Source: Lichenicoccus sp963693035
Lineage (GTDB): Bacteria > Pseudomonadota > Alphaproteobacteria > Acetobacterales > Acetobacteraceae
NCBI GenBank assembly: GCA_963693035.2
Contig: CAXMMQ010000010.1
Coordinates: 124,001-188,000, forward strand
Reading direction: 5' to 3'
DNA: 64,000 bases
The translations under genes and the position numbers were made by a program. Positions within the stretch are counted from its first letter, which is position 1. Every line of letters begins with the position of its first letter. The notes below the pieces were generated by a model, which saw only the letters and a program-made list of their open reading frames with translations, had not been told where the DNA came from and did not search any database. This document shows positions 1 to 9,300 of this stretch, one piece after another.

Positions 1-219
1 CCGCAGCCGCTTGATGCGCGGGATCAGGTCGAGCCCGTTCTCGTCCGGCATCACCACGTCGGTGATCACCAGGTCGCCCTCGCCCTCCTCCACCCAGCGC
101 CACAGCGTGGCCGCGTTCGCGGTCGTGCGGACCTGGTAGCCTGATCGCCCGAGCGCCTGGGTCAGCACGGTCCGGATGGATCGGTCGTCGTCGGCGACCA
201 GCACGGTGGGCAGCGTCAT
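1..219 (-). CDS. ntrC: NtrC nitrogen response regulator, N-terminal receiver part (cut by window edge)
   Basis: The 73 visible residues form the start of a CheY-like receiver: the acidic pocket ADDD at residues 9-11 and the phospho-acceptor stretch ITDVVMPDENG around residue 54 are present. The rest of the protein (AAA+ and Fis domains expected for NtrC) lies outside the window. The identity as NtrC rather than another receiver rests on the position directly downstream of ntrB on the same strand. In this family the phosphorylated protein activates sigma-54 promoters of nitrogen-assimilation genes. The ATG at 219 is preceded by a GAGAG-like ribosome site. Confidence 0.85.
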   Translation of the reverse strand, partial: MTLPTVLVADDDRSIRTVLTQALGRSGYQVRTTANAATLWRWVEEGEGDLVITDVVMPDENGLDLIPRIKRLR

Positions 220-247
220 TCGCTCTCTCGGTCGCCTTGTCGGTCAA

Positions 248-268
248 GCCCGGCCTGGACGGCCGGGC
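248..268. repeat. Inverted repeat between ntrB and ntrC
   Basis: GCCCGGCC at 248-255 pairs perfectly with GGCCGGGC at 261-268 around a 5-base loop. Two further short GGCC-centred dyads follow at about 281-294 and 320-333. There is no T-tract on either strand, so it is not a classical terminator. It could be an mRNA-processing or stability hairpin in the ntrB-ntrC transcript. Confidence 0.5.
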
Positions 269-380
269 GTCGGATCCCGGCCTGTTCCGGCCAGCGCTAC
301 AGGGAGCCCCGGCCTTCCGGCCACTACGTCAGCACCCTGGCTTCTGCGCCGGAGCTTCGGGCCCGCGGCGTGTCAGCCGC

Positions 381-1625
381 TCAGGGTAGTTCGGCGTCGT
401 CCGCAAGCACCGGTAGGTGCAGCAGGACATCGGTGCGCCCGGGACGGCTCTCGATCTGGATCGAGCCGCCATGATCGCCCACGATCTTGGCCGCGAGTGC
501 AAGACCAAGGCCACTCCCCGCAACCTTGGTGGTCAGGAACGGCTCGAACAGGTGCGGACGGATCGCATCCGGGACGCCGGGGCCGTTGTCGCGCACCATC
601 ACCATCAGCGGCAGGTGCACCCGATCCTCCGACCCCGGCACCGCCAGCCGCACGCTGTGCCGGTAGGCGGTGCAGAGCGTGATCTCGCCGGCGCCCCGGC
701 TGCCGTCGGCACTGCCGGACACCGCTTCCGCCGCGTTCTTGACCAGGTTGAGCAGCACCTGCACGAGCTGGTCGCGGTTGCCGAACACCGGCGGCAGCGA
801 GGGATCGTAGTTCTCGACGAAGCGGATATGCGCCGCGAAGCCGCTCTGCGCCAGCACCCGCACATGCTCGAGCACGCGGTGGATGTTGATCGGGCGCCGC
901 TCGATCGGCTTCTCGTTGAACACCTCCATGCGCTCGACGAGATCACGGATCCGGTCCGCCTCGTCACGTATCAGTACAGCGAGCTCACGGTCTTCCTCGG
1001 CCACGGTCGCCTCCAGCAACTGCGCAGCACCCCGTATGCCTGAAAGCGGGTTCTTGACCTCGTGCGCCAGGATTGCCGCCATCCCCGAGACGCTGCGCGC
1101 CGCGTTGCGGAACGTGAGCTGCCGATCGAGCGCGCGCGCCGCCGAGGCATCGTGCAGGGTCAGCATCACCGAACCGGGCTGCTCGGGCAGCAGCGTGCCA
1201 TGCACCGTGATGCCGGTGCGGCGCAGCAGCCGCGGCCCCTCCAGCACCAGTTCGTGCTCGACCACCGTGAGACCCCGCCGACGCACCTGCGCGACAAGCT
1301 GGAAGATCGGGTTGTCGGCCGGCAGCATCTCGGTCATGGCATGCGCGCGCATCTGCAGCAGCGACAGGCCGAGGAAGTTCTCGGCGGCGCTGTTCGCATA
1401 CTGGATGCGGTCGCGCCCATCGAGCAGCACCACCGGCACCGGCAGGCTCTCCATCATGGCCGCATGGTCCGGACCCGGATTGTCCCGCCCCAGGCTCTCC
1501 CGACCCAGACCGTCCCGCCCCAGGAGATCCAGCTTGGACGGTTCGACGCCGATCGGAAGCTCGACGGCGGGCGATGCCAGCAACTTCAGTCGGCTGGACT
1601 TCGGACGCAGCAATGCGACTTTCAT
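381..1625 (-). CDS. ntrB: NtrB (GlnL) nitrogen sensor histidine kinase
   Basis: Cytoplasmic two-component sensor that phosphorylates NtrC under nitrogen limitation. A PAS-like domain spans about residues 58-165. The H-box AHEVKNPLSG places the phospho-accepting His at 188, the N-box NLVKNAAEAV is near 292-301, DNGPGVP near 345 and GSGLGLALA near 369 complete the HATPase domain. There is no membrane segment, as expected for NtrB. Its ATG at 1625 overlaps the dusB stop by four bases, so the pair is translationally coupled. Residues 34-52 carry a degenerate LGRD/LGRE repeat not expected in the family, so a downstream start at Met57 is possible. Confidence 0.92.
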   Translation of the reverse strand: MKVALLRPKSSRLKLLASPAVELPIGVEPSKLDLLGRDGLGRESLGRDNPGPDHAAMMESLPVPVVLLDGRDRIQYANSAAENFLGLSLLQMRAHAMTEMLPADNPIFQLVAQVRRRGLTVVEHELVLEGPRLLRRTGITVHGTLLPEQPGSVMLTLHDASAARALDRQLTFRNAARSVSGMAAILAHEVKNPLSGIRGAAQLLEATVAEEDRELAVLIRDEADRIRDLVERMEVFNEKPIERRPINIHRVLEHVRVLAQSGFAAHIRFVENYDPSLPPVFGNRDQLVQVLLNLVKNAAEAVSGSADGSRGAGEITLCTAYRHSVRLAVPGSEDRVHLPLMVMVRDNGPGVPDAIRPHLFEPFLTTKVAGSGLGLALAAKIVGDHGGSIQIESRPGRTDVLLHLPVLADDAELP

Positions 1626-2755
1626 GCAGCCTCCCTGACGGTGTCGAGGCGACGCTCGCGGCCGGTTCCGGACGTGATGCGGTCCTCGTAGAAATCCTTG
1701 ATCATCGCCACCGCCGCCTGCGCATCGTCGAGGCGGTTGAAGCCGGCGCGGAACGATGCCGACCCTGGCAGTCCGGCCGAATACCAGGACACGTGCTTGC
1801 GCGCGAGACGCAGACCCGCCTCGCGTCCGAAATGCGACAGCATCGCCTCGTAGTGCTCGAGAATGATGCAGAGCTCTCCGGCAAGATCAGGATCGGGGAT
1901 GCGCTCGCCACGCATCAGCCAGGCGGCGACCTGCGCCGGGAACCATGGCCGCCCGTAGCACGCGCGACCGAGCATCACGCCATCCGCGCCGGACAGCGCC
2001 AGCGCCTGCTCCGCCGCCTCGAGGCTGACGATGTCGCCGTTCACGATCACCGGCAGCGTCGTCGATTGCTTCACGCTGCGCACGAACGACCAGTCCGCGC
2101 TGCCGGTATAGAATTGCTGGCGCGTGCGGCCATGCACGGTCACCATGCGAATGCCGCTGGCTTCCGCGATCGCTGCCAGCCGCGGCGCATTCAGGCTCTG
2201 GTGGTCCCAGCCCATGCGCATCTTGAGCGTGACCGGCACCGGAACGGCACGCACCACCGCGGCGAGCAGCGCACCCGCCAGCACCTCATCGCGCATCAGC
2301 GCCGATCCGGCCATCTGGCCGACCGCGACCTTCTTCACCGGACAGCCGAAATTGATGTCGATCAGGTCGGCGCCGCGATCGATCGCAATGCGCGCCGCCA
2401 GCGCCATCGCGTCGGGCTCGCAACCCGCCAGTTGCACCGCATTCGGCGTCCCGGCCCCGGCCGACTGTGCCGAGCCCGTGGCCCCGGCACCGACGATCTC
2501 CGCCATGCGCAGGGTCGCGGCGTTCTCGCGTACCATCGCCCAGGAGGCGATCATCTCGGAAACCACCAGGCCGGCGCCGAGCCGGCGTGCAAGGGTGCGG
2601 AACGGCAGGTCGGTGACGCCGGACATCGGTGCCAGGATCACCGGCTCGCTGATCACCGCACCGCCGAGATCGATGGCCCGCAGCCGACGTGGCGGTCCTG
2701 CGGCTTGCGCCGCTGATCCTGTTCCGAACTTGCCCGTTCCAACCTCGCGAGCCAT
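1622..2755 (-). CDS. dusB: tRNA dihydrouridine synthase DusB (NifR3 family)
   Basis: FMN enzyme that reduces specific uridines in tRNA to dihydrouridine. The TIM-barrel opening APMSGVTDLPFR is at 42-53, the catalytic Cys lies in INFGCPVKKV (Cys138), and the tRNA/FMN-binding stretch VTVHGRTRQQ follows. At 377 residues it is slightly longer than usual because of a poorly conserved 20-30-residue N-terminus. It lies upstream of ntrB with a four-base overlap, the classic nifR3-ntrB-ntrC arrangement of alphaproteobacteria. Divergent from ispDF. Confidence 0.93.
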   Translation of the reverse strand: MAREVGTGKFGTGSAAQAAGPPRRLRAIDLGGAVISEPVILAPMSGVTDLPFRTLARRLGAGLVVSEMIASWAMVRENAATLRMAEIVGAGATGSAQSAGAGTPNAVQLAGCEPDAMALAARIAIDRGADLIDINFGCPVKKVAVGQMAGSALMRDEVLAGALLAAVVRAVPVPVTLKMRMGWDHQSLNAPRLAAIAEASGIRMVTVHGRTRQQFYTGSADWSFVRSVKQSTTLPVIVNGDIVSLEAAEQALALSGADGVMLGRACYGRPWFPAQVAAWLMRGERIPDPDLAGELCIILEHYEAMLSHFGREAGLRLARKHVSWYSAGLPGSASFRAGFNRLDDAQAAVAMIKDFYEDRITSGTGRERRLDTVREAA

Positions 2756-2994
2756 CTCTTAATTGCGATCCATCTTTTAATCTGGAACTGATTACGATTT
2801 GGGCAGAGTAGGGAAGCGATGACGCCCATGCAATCGCCACATGCTCGATTGACCGCCTTTATGGCAGCGACGCGTCGCTTTCCATGGACGACAGTATAAA
2901 TCCGTCCCCGCAACGTCCATCGGCCCCGGCCTTGTCTGGGCCGACCGGATCCGCTGCCTTGACGTCCAGCCGGTGCCACCGCATTGCTCCCGCG

Positions 2995-4152
2995 ATGCGT
3001 ATCGCCGCCCTCCTGATGGCCGCGGGCACCGGCAGCCGCTTCGGCCCCGGGCTCGCCAAGCAGTACCTGCCGCTCGGCAGCCGCCCCGTCATCCGCCATG
3101 CCGCGGAGGCGCTGCTGCCGCATGTCGACCTGCTGCAACCGGTCGGCGACCCGTCCCTCCTCGACCTTGTCCTGGGCTCTCTGGAAAAGGTGCGCCCGGC
3201 GGTCCCCGGCGGCGCGACCCGCCAGCAGAGCGTCCGGCTGGGCCTCGAGGCGCTCGATCTGCTGCAAGGCGACGCGCGGCCGGACCTGGTCCTGGTGCAT
3301 GACGGCGCCCGCCCAAACCTGCCGGACGCCCTGGTCCGGCGGGTGGTCGAGGCGCTGGTACTGAACAAGGGGGCGATCCCCGCGGTGCCGGTCGCCGACA
3401 CGCTGAAGCGCGGCACCGACGGCCTGATCGCCGCCACCGTCCCGCGCGCCGGCCTGTATCGGGCGCAGACCCCGCAGGGCTTCCACTTCACGACGCTGCG
3501 TGACCTGCACCGGGCGCACGAGGGCCTCGAAGCCACCGACGATGCCGCCCTGCTCGAACAGGCCGGCATCGCGGTCGCCCTCGTCGCCGGCTCCGACGAC
3601 AACATCAAGCTGACCTACGAGGAGGACCTGATGCGCCTCGAGCGGCTGATCGGGCCCAGCCTGCTGCCGCGCACCGGCACCGGCTTCGACGTGCATGCCT
3701 TCGTGTCAGGCGCGGAGGCGCCGCGACCGCTCATGCTGTGCGGCATCGCGGTGCCGTTCGAGCGCGGCCTGGCCGGCCATTCGGACGCCGATGTCGGCCT
3801 GCACGCGCTGTGCGACGCGATCTACGGCGCACTCGCCGAAGGCGATATCGGGCGCCACTTCCCTCCGACCGAAGCCGACTGGAAGGATGCCGACAGCGCC
3901 CGCTTCCTGGTCCATGCCGGTGAGCGCATCGCCGCCCGTGGCGGCATCCTAGTCAACGCCGACGTCACCCTCATCTGCGAGCGCCCGAAGATCGGCCCGC
4001 ACGCGGAGACGATGCGCGCGCGCCTCGCGGACCTGCTCCGCGTCGAGATCGGCCGCATCTCGGTCAAGGCCACCACCACCGAACGCCTCGGCTTCACCGG
4101 CCGCGGCGAAGGCATCGCGTGTCAGGCAAGCGCCACGGTGCTCATCCCCTGA
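2995..4152 (+). CDS. ispDF: Bifunctional IspDF (MEP pathway cytidylyltransferase / cyclodiphosphate synthase)
   Basis: Fusion enzyme for two steps of non-mevalonate isoprenoid synthesis. The IspD part opens with the nucleotide-binding LMAAGTGSRFG motif, followed by VHDGARP and ADTLKR. The IspF part begins at about residue 227 with GTGFDVHAF, giving the metal ligands Asp and His, and later GHSDADVGLH. The reading frame extends upstream to 2884, but those 37 residues are Ser/Pro-rich, unlike the family, and contain a TATAAA sequence at 2895-2900, so the ATG at 2995 is preferred. No strong ribosome site precedes either start. The gene is convergent with the HD gene, with only six bases between. 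Confidence 0.92.
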   Translation: MRIAALLMAAGTGSRFGPGLAKQYLPLGSRPVIRHAAEALLPHVDLLQPVGDPSLLDLVLGSLEKVRPAVPGGATRQQSVRLGLEALDLLQGDARPDLVLVHDGARPNLPDALVRRVVEALVLNKGAIPAVPVADTLKRGTDGLIAATVPRAGLYRAQTPQGFHFTTLRDLHRAHEGLEATDDAALLEQAGIAVALVAGSDDNIKLTYEEDLMRLERLIGPSLLPRTGTGFDVHAFVSGAEAPRPLMLCGIAVPFERGLAGHSDADVGLHALCDAIYGALAEGDIGRHFPPTEADWKDADSARFLVHAGERIAARGGILVNADVTLICERPKIGPHAETMRARLADLLRVEIGRISVKATTTERLGFTGRGEGIACQASATVLIP

Positions 4153-4158
4153 CTGGCC

Positions 4159-4742
4159 TCAGCCTGCGGTCGCCAACAGATCGACCTGCAACTCGATCTC
4201 CACGACCACGGTATCCAGACGTCGCGCGATCGGGTTGTGCAGCCGTCGCAGGAACAGGTCGGCGAGCGTCCGGAAGTACCAGAAGGTCTCCGAGCGCTGC
4301 ACGTTGAAGCGGTCGAACATGCCAAGACCAACGTTGCGGACATCAAGCAGGATGCTGCCGGCATTGTGCAGCTTGTCCGCGCATGAGACGAGCAGCACGT
4401 CCTGGTCCGCCATCTCCAGATGCGCGACGTAGGCCTCCTTACGTGGACGCCAGGCCGGCTTCGGCTTCACATCGACATCGGTCAGGGCCCGCACGATCCG
4501 CGCGACGCGCGCGCCGAACCGGCTCTCGATGACCGCCTCGTGCTCGGTCCCGCAATCCTCGATCGCGTCATGCAGCAACCCGGCCACGGCCAGCTCCTCC
4601 CCGCCGTCATGCTCAAGCACCAGGCCCGACACCGCCATCAGGTGTGAGATGTACGGGATGCCGCCGCCCTTGCGTGTCTGTTCGCCGTGATCTTGAGGGC
4701 GTAGCTGCAGGCGTCTCCCAAATCGGTCGCGTTCTCTGTCAT
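4159..4742 (-). pseudogene. HD-domain (RelA/SpoT-like hydrolase) gene with apparent 1-base frameshift
   Basis: Most of the frame encodes a compact HD phosphohydrolase: HGEQTRKGGGIPYISHLMAV, then the metal-binding pair in LLHDAIED, and a third-helix segment SCADKLHNA. Its N-terminus is in another frame: from the ATG at 4742 it reads MTENATDLGDACSYALKI, then shifts near 4694, just before HGEQTRKG. Loss of one base there explains the break. The intact family protein is about 190-200 residues. The frame-matched start at 4860 gives an atypical leader. It may be a true pseudogene or a sequencing error. Confidence 0.7.
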
Positions 4743-4927
4743 GGTTCCGAGTGCCCTTCTTGAGGCGGTGACAGAATGAGTTCGGTGCGAAGCAAGCAGC
4801 GTCTAGGGTTAGCCTACCGAGTACGAAGATCAGGGATAACGCGGGTGAGCCGGCGGACAATCTACATGCTCGACAAGCACGGCTGCCTTGCGCGCATGCA
4901 GCCGGCGCGCCTGCCAGCGAGGATCAC

Positions 4928-5451
4928 ATGCAGGAGCTGGTGGCGCGGCATCCTGAACTCGTCGGCGACGATGACGGGCCACTTCTTCTGATCAATCGCC
5001 GATCGGGTGCTCGTTACACGCACCGCGAGCCTGGCTCTGGTCGAACTGAAGCGCGCGGTTGACAGCAGGCTGCGTCGGGAGGTCGTCGGGCAGATGCTTT
5101 ATTGCCGCGGTCCGCGATCTCGGCGGCGATCTTTTCGTCACGAAACGGCAGGGCTCGATATACGGAGTGTCCCGAAGCGAACCAGGGCGCGAGGTCATCC
5201 CGGTCTCGCTCGCCTTGGGCGGGGACGCTGTTCCCGTCAATTCCGGCAATTTTCTCTCCTGCCATGCGCTATCAAGCGAACCGGCGCGGAAAGACGTCTA
5301 TGACGAGTTCGTCAGGGCGGTCGGTCCGCTATCGACAACCAGGCTTTCCGGCTTCCCGGGCTTTGAGATCAAGCTCCTGGATAGTCCCGAGATCTTCGAC
5401 GGCTTTCTGAGGTCTGCCCGTCACTTGGTCGAGCTCGCCACCTCCGGATGA
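4928..5451 (+). pseudogene. Degraded remnant of a LVELKRAVDTRLRREVVGQ-type (nuclease-fold-like) protein gene
   Basis: Three short frames each hold recognisable pieces. From ATG 4928, MQELVARHPELVGDDDGPLL resembles the start of a widespread uncharacterised family. From about 5034 in another frame, ALVELKRAVDSRLRREVVGQ resembles its conserved core, a possible restriction-endonuclease-like strand. From about 5097 a third frame (the 3' part of an open frame from 5059) gives about 115 residues ending at 5451 that I do not recognise. Stops at 4991 and just after 5053, the missing middle and lack of a good start all indicate decay. The family assignment is from memory of its motifs. Confidence 0.55.
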
Positions 5452-5467
5452 CACCCGCAAATCGATC

Positions 5468-7666
5468 TCACCGCACCCGCAACTCCTCCGCCAGGAACGC
5501 CGCCCGCGCCTCGTTCACCCGTGCGCGCAGCAGCGGATCGGGCAGCAAATGCGTGCCCGGCAGCAGCAGCAGCCGGTACGGCCGGCCGGCGGCAACCAGC
5601 GCCTGCGTCAGTTTCATGGTGTTCTCGAAATAGACATTGTCGTCGGTCAGGCCATGCATGACCAGCAGCGGCCGTGACAAGCCCGACGCATAGGTAAGCA
5701 CATTGCTTTCCGCGTAGCCCGCAGGATCGTCCTGCGGCGTGCCCAGGTAGCGCTCCGTGTAGGCCGTGTCGTAATCCGCGAAATCCACCACCGGCGCGCC
5801 GGCGACGCCCGCCGAGAAGATGTCGGGTCGCCGGATCGTCGCCATCGCCGTGAAGTAGCCGCCGAACGACCAGCCTTCGACGCCGACGCGCCGCATGTCC
5901 ATCTCCTTTACCCGCCGACCGAGCGCCTGCAAGCCGCTGATCTGGTCCCGCAACGGCAGGTCGATCAGGTCGCCCTTCGTCGCGTGCTCGAAATCACCGT
6001 CGCGCCCCGGCGTGCCGCGTCCGTCCAGGCTGACGACGATGAAGCCGTGATCGGCAAGACACTGGTTCTCCAGGTTCAGCCGCGGGGCCCGCTGCACCAT
6101 CTTCACCGTCGGGCCGGCATAGGCCGACAGCACAACCGGGTATTTCCGACCGGGCACGAACCCGAACGGCCGCACGATATCCGCATCGAGTTGCCGTGCC
6201 CCGACGCGCAGATACTGCACCGACGGCACCCTCGGCAACTCCGCCGCAGCACCCGGCAATGTTGCCACCGGCTCGCCATCGGCCCGGCGCAGAACCGTTC
6301 CCGCCTGTCCGTCGGCGCCCGAGAAACTGTCGGCGAACAGGTCGTGCCGCCCGGCGGAGAACGAAGCATGATGCAGCCCCGGCGCGTTCGCCACCGGCAC
6401 CGGCGCACCGCCCGCGAGCGCCACGCGATACAGCCCCTCCGACAGCCGCTCGGGATTACTCGTCACCACCACGCTGCCACGCGACGCATCGACATCGTCG
6501 AGTGCGAGGAACGGGAACCCGCGCGGCGTTACCGCATGGTCGAGCGTGCCGTCCGCATGACGCAGTTCGAGTTGCCACTGCGCCCCGCGCTGTGCCGCCC
6601 AGAGAAACCCCGAACCGTCCGGCAGCCAGGCCGGCAAGTCGCGGCCCGGCACCCCTTCCATCGGCGTGAGATCGACCCAGGCCGGGTCGATCTCGGTCAG
6701 CAGGGGCCGGGTCCGCCCGGTCGCCGGGTCCACCGCCAGCACCGCCTCGCGTGTCTGCGCCCGGTTCAGCACCACCAGGGTCGGGGGCGCCTGCTTCGCC
6801 CAGATCACCCGGGCGACATACGGCCACGCCGCCTGGTCGAGCGCGATCCAGGTGATCGCCCCGCCGGCGCGATCGACCAGCCCGAACCGAGTGTGCGCGT
6901 TGGCGGTGCCGGCGCGTGGATAGCGGAACTCCACCGGTGGCTCGGACGGATGCAGCGGGTCGGCGATGAAATGCCGCTCCACCGCCGAGTTGTCGGCTTC
7001 CTCGACAATCAGGCGCCGGCTGTCCGGCGACCACCAGGCCCCGTCGGCACGATCCAGTTCCTCAGCCGCCGCGAACTCGGCAAGCCCGTGCGTGAGTGTC
7101 TCCGATCCGTTATGCGTGACCTGCACGTCCGCCGCAGCCGCGGCGCCGGCGAGACCGACCACATGCAGGTCATGATCCCGCACCACTGCCACGTATTGCC
7201 CATCGGGCGACAGGCGCGGCGCAATCCAGCCGCTGCCCGCAACCGGCGTCACCACGCCCTTCGGCAAGCTGACCGACGACAGCTTGTCGCCCTCGCTGAC
7301 CAGTACGCGGCCGCCATCCTCGGAGACGGCAAAGTCGGTGATTCCGGACACCGTCATGCGCGCCCGCTCGCGTCGCGCCTTTTCCTCGACGCTCAGATGC
7401 TCGGGTGCTGCGTCCGGTGCCGCGAGCTCGTGCAGGGCATGCCCTGCGAGATCATATTTATAGAGATGCTGCCGGGTGTCTTGCGGACCGCTGCGCAGGA
7501 ACAGCACGCTCCGTCCGTCCGGAAGCGGCTGCACGTGGGCAGGCAGTCCGAGCGTGTAGTTGCGCGTGTGCGCCAGCGGTTCGAAACAGTCGGACGCCCG
7601 GCCCGGCGAAGCGAACGCCAGCACAACGAATGCGCCTATCCCGAGGCGCGCAACCGAAGGCCTCAC
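5468..7666 (-). CDS. Secreted S9 family prolyl oligopeptidase / dipeptidyl-peptidase IV-like
   Basis: Serine peptidase that cleaves short peptides, often after proline. Residues 1-24 are a signal peptide (GIGAFVVLAFASPGRAS). A beta-propeller N-terminal half follows, then an alpha/beta-hydrolase half with the nucleophile in GWSFGGYF (Ser600), acid in GLTDDNVYFEN (675-676) and His706 in PGTHLL. Length (732) fits bacterial DPP-IV proteins. The GTG start at 7666 overlaps the stop of the upstream OPT transporter by four bases, so the two are probably one operon for peptide use: extracytoplasmic trimming plus uptake. Confidence 0.9.
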   Translation of the reverse strand: MRPSVARLGIGAFVVLAFASPGRASDCFEPLAHTRNYTLGLPAHVQPLPDGRSVLFLRSGPQDTRQHLYKYDLAGHALHELAAPDAAPEHLSVEEKARRERARMTVSGITDFAVSEDGGRVLVSEGDKLSSVSLPKGVVTPVAGSGWIAPRLSPDGQYVAVVRDHDLHVVGLAGAAAAADVQVTHNGSETLTHGLAEFAAAEELDRADGAWWSPDSRRLIVEEADNSAVERHFIADPLHPSEPPVEFRYPRAGTANAHTRFGLVDRAGGAITWIALDQAAWPYVARVIWAKQAPPTLVVLNRAQTREAVLAVDPATGRTRPLLTEIDPAWVDLTPMEGVPGRDLPAWLPDGSGFLWAAQRGAQWQLELRHADGTLDHAVTPRGFPFLALDDVDASRGSVVVTSNPERLSEGLYRVALAGGAPVPVANAPGLHHASFSAGRHDLFADSFSGADGQAGTVLRRADGEPVATLPGAAAELPRVPSVQYLRVGARQLDADIVRPFGFVPGRKYPVVLSAYAGPTVKMVQRAPRLNLENQCLADHGFIVVSLDGRGTPGRDGDFEHATKGDLIDLPLRDQISGLQALGRRVKEMDMRRVGVEGWSFGGYFTAMATIRRPDIFSAGVAGAPVVDFADYDTAYTERYLGTPQDDPAGYAESNVLTYASGLSRPLLVMHGLTDDNVYFENTMKLTQALVAAGRPYRLLLLPGTHLLPDPLLRARVNEARAAFLAEELRVR

Positions 7667-9276
7667 AGCTTCAGCACCGACCGCCCGAAACTGAACAACG
7701 CGTCGCCGGCAATCGAGCCCGCCGCAAAGATCTGCATGTCGCCCCGTCCCGCCTCGCCCTTGTTACGCATCCATGCCGCCCTGCACACCAGCCCGGCCAG
7801 CACTGCCCAGCCGGCCAGCGGGGAGACCAGCAGCATGCCGGTGGCGAACATCACGCCCATCTGCCGGCGCGATCCGCCGACCGCCTGCAGCAGTGCCCCG
7901 GGGATCGCCCACAACGCCAGTTCGCGCGCGATGTCGGCGCTGCGCCCGGCCCTGATCGTGGCCACGAATACATGATCGACCGGCGCCACCTGGTTGTGCG
8001 CGAAGTAATGCCCGTAGCTGAACAGCACGACGAGCGCCGCGATCCCGAACGCATACATCGCCGCGAAATATTGCTGGCGCCGGCCATCCAGTTCGAAGGC
8101 CGCGTCACGTCCCTTGCCACGCAGCAGGAAGCCGGCCTTGAGATCGCAGCCCATATCTGCGAACGCGGGCCCCGTCGATGCCGAGAAACCGACCAGCAGC
8201 GCCAGCGCCGGCGCCGGGAAGCCGATCAGCACGCCGACCGCCAGCGTCACCACGGCGACCGCGAATGCCGGGAACCAGCCCGAATGCATCGCCGCCAGCC
8301 CGATGATGAGCTCGTGCAGCAGCGCCGCGAACGCCGCGTACACCACGAAGCCGATCAGTGCGCCGACGCTCATGCTGCCGGCGAGGCCGCCCAACAGCGC
8401 GATCATCATCGCGATCAGCACGTAGGCGCCCGCGCCGATGCCGAGCGCCCGCTGCAGCGGCGCCTCCGCGCGCCCTTCCTCGGCCGCATCCTTGTCGTGG
8501 CGTCCGGCGAACAGCGTCCACAGCACCTGCAGCAGCGCCATCAGTCCGGCGCCGAGCATCAGGCCCTCCGGAATGTGGGTCTTGCCGATGTCGGGCAGGT
8601 GCAGCAGCGGTGCCGCCAGATGGAAATAGCCGCGCAGCAGCAGCGCGATGCCGAACATCAGCAGCGCCCAGGCATTGGCGATGAAGGCGACGCCGAAGGC
8701 TGCCATCGGAATGCCGGCCAGGCTGCCCGCGATCCCGACCCCCAGCCCCAACCCGAGCACCCAGGCCTTGCGTCCGCCTTCGTCACCGGCCTGGATCGCG
8801 CCTGCCGCTGCGACCCCAGGCGGCCACGCGCCCTCGGCTGGGAACACGCGCGACCCAAACATCCAGTACAGCAGCGTCGCATCCAGCAGCATCGCGCAGA
8901 CGACGCCGGCGAACATCGGCAGCACCAGGTCGCCGCGTCCGAGCGCGAACGGCACCCCGATCGGCAACAGCAGGCTGTTGGCGGCGCCGAACGTGCTGGC
9001 CGAGATCGCGCTCTGCGCCAGGTTCTGCACGTGGATCGAGCGGTAGAACCCGAAGCCGGGAAGTCCGACCCGGCCCAGCGCCATGCCGGCGAGGGCGCCG
9101 ATCAGGGCCGTGTTGGTGGTGACCCCGAGCCGGATCAGCACCTGCATGCCGATCACCGAGCCGAGCACGCAGAGCGGCGTGATCAGCAGCAGGTTGCCGA
9201 CCGAGAAGAAGCGCGGATGCCGCTCACCCGCCACATGCGTCGGCGAGGCGCTGGCGCGCTGGTCCGGCCGGCTCAT
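7663..9276 (-). CDS. OPT family oligopeptide transporter
   Basis: Polytopic inner-membrane protein with at least a dozen hydrophobic segments. It carries the OPT-family stretch FADMGCDLKAGFLLRGKG near residue 375-392 and an N-terminal transmembrane block starting after about residue 25. At 537 residues it is shorter than many bacterial OPT proteins (about 600-670) but within range. The family imports small peptides or metal chelates by proton symport. Coupling to the downstream secreted peptidase favours peptides here; that substrate is inference. Confidence 0.85.
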   Translation of the reverse strand: MSRPDQRASASPTHVAGERHPRFFSVGNLLLITPLCVLGSVIGMQVLIRLGVTTNTALIGALAGMALGRVGLPGFGFYRSIHVQNLAQSAISASTFGAANSLLLPIGVPFALGRGDLVLPMFAGVVCAMLLDATLLYWMFGSRVFPAEGAWPPGVAAAGAIQAGDEGGRKAWVLGLGLGVGIAGSLAGIPMAAFGVAFIANAWALLMFGIALLLRGYFHLAAPLLHLPDIGKTHIPEGLMLGAGLMALLQVLWTLFAGRHDKDAAEEGRAEAPLQRALGIGAGAYVLIAMMIALLGGLAGSMSVGALIGFVVYAAFAALLHELIIGLAAMHSGWFPAFAVAVVTLAVGVLIGFPAPALALLVGFSASTGPAFADMGCDLKAGFLLRGKGRDAAFELDGRRQQYFAAMYAFGIAALVVLFSYGHYFAHNQVAPVDHVFVATIRAGRSADIARELALWAIPGALLQAVGGSRRQMGVMFATGMLLVSPLAGWAVLAGLVCRAAWMRNKGEAGRGDMQIFAAGSIAGDALFSFGRSVLKL

Positions 9277-9300
9277 GACCGCAATCTCAGTCTGGCCGCC

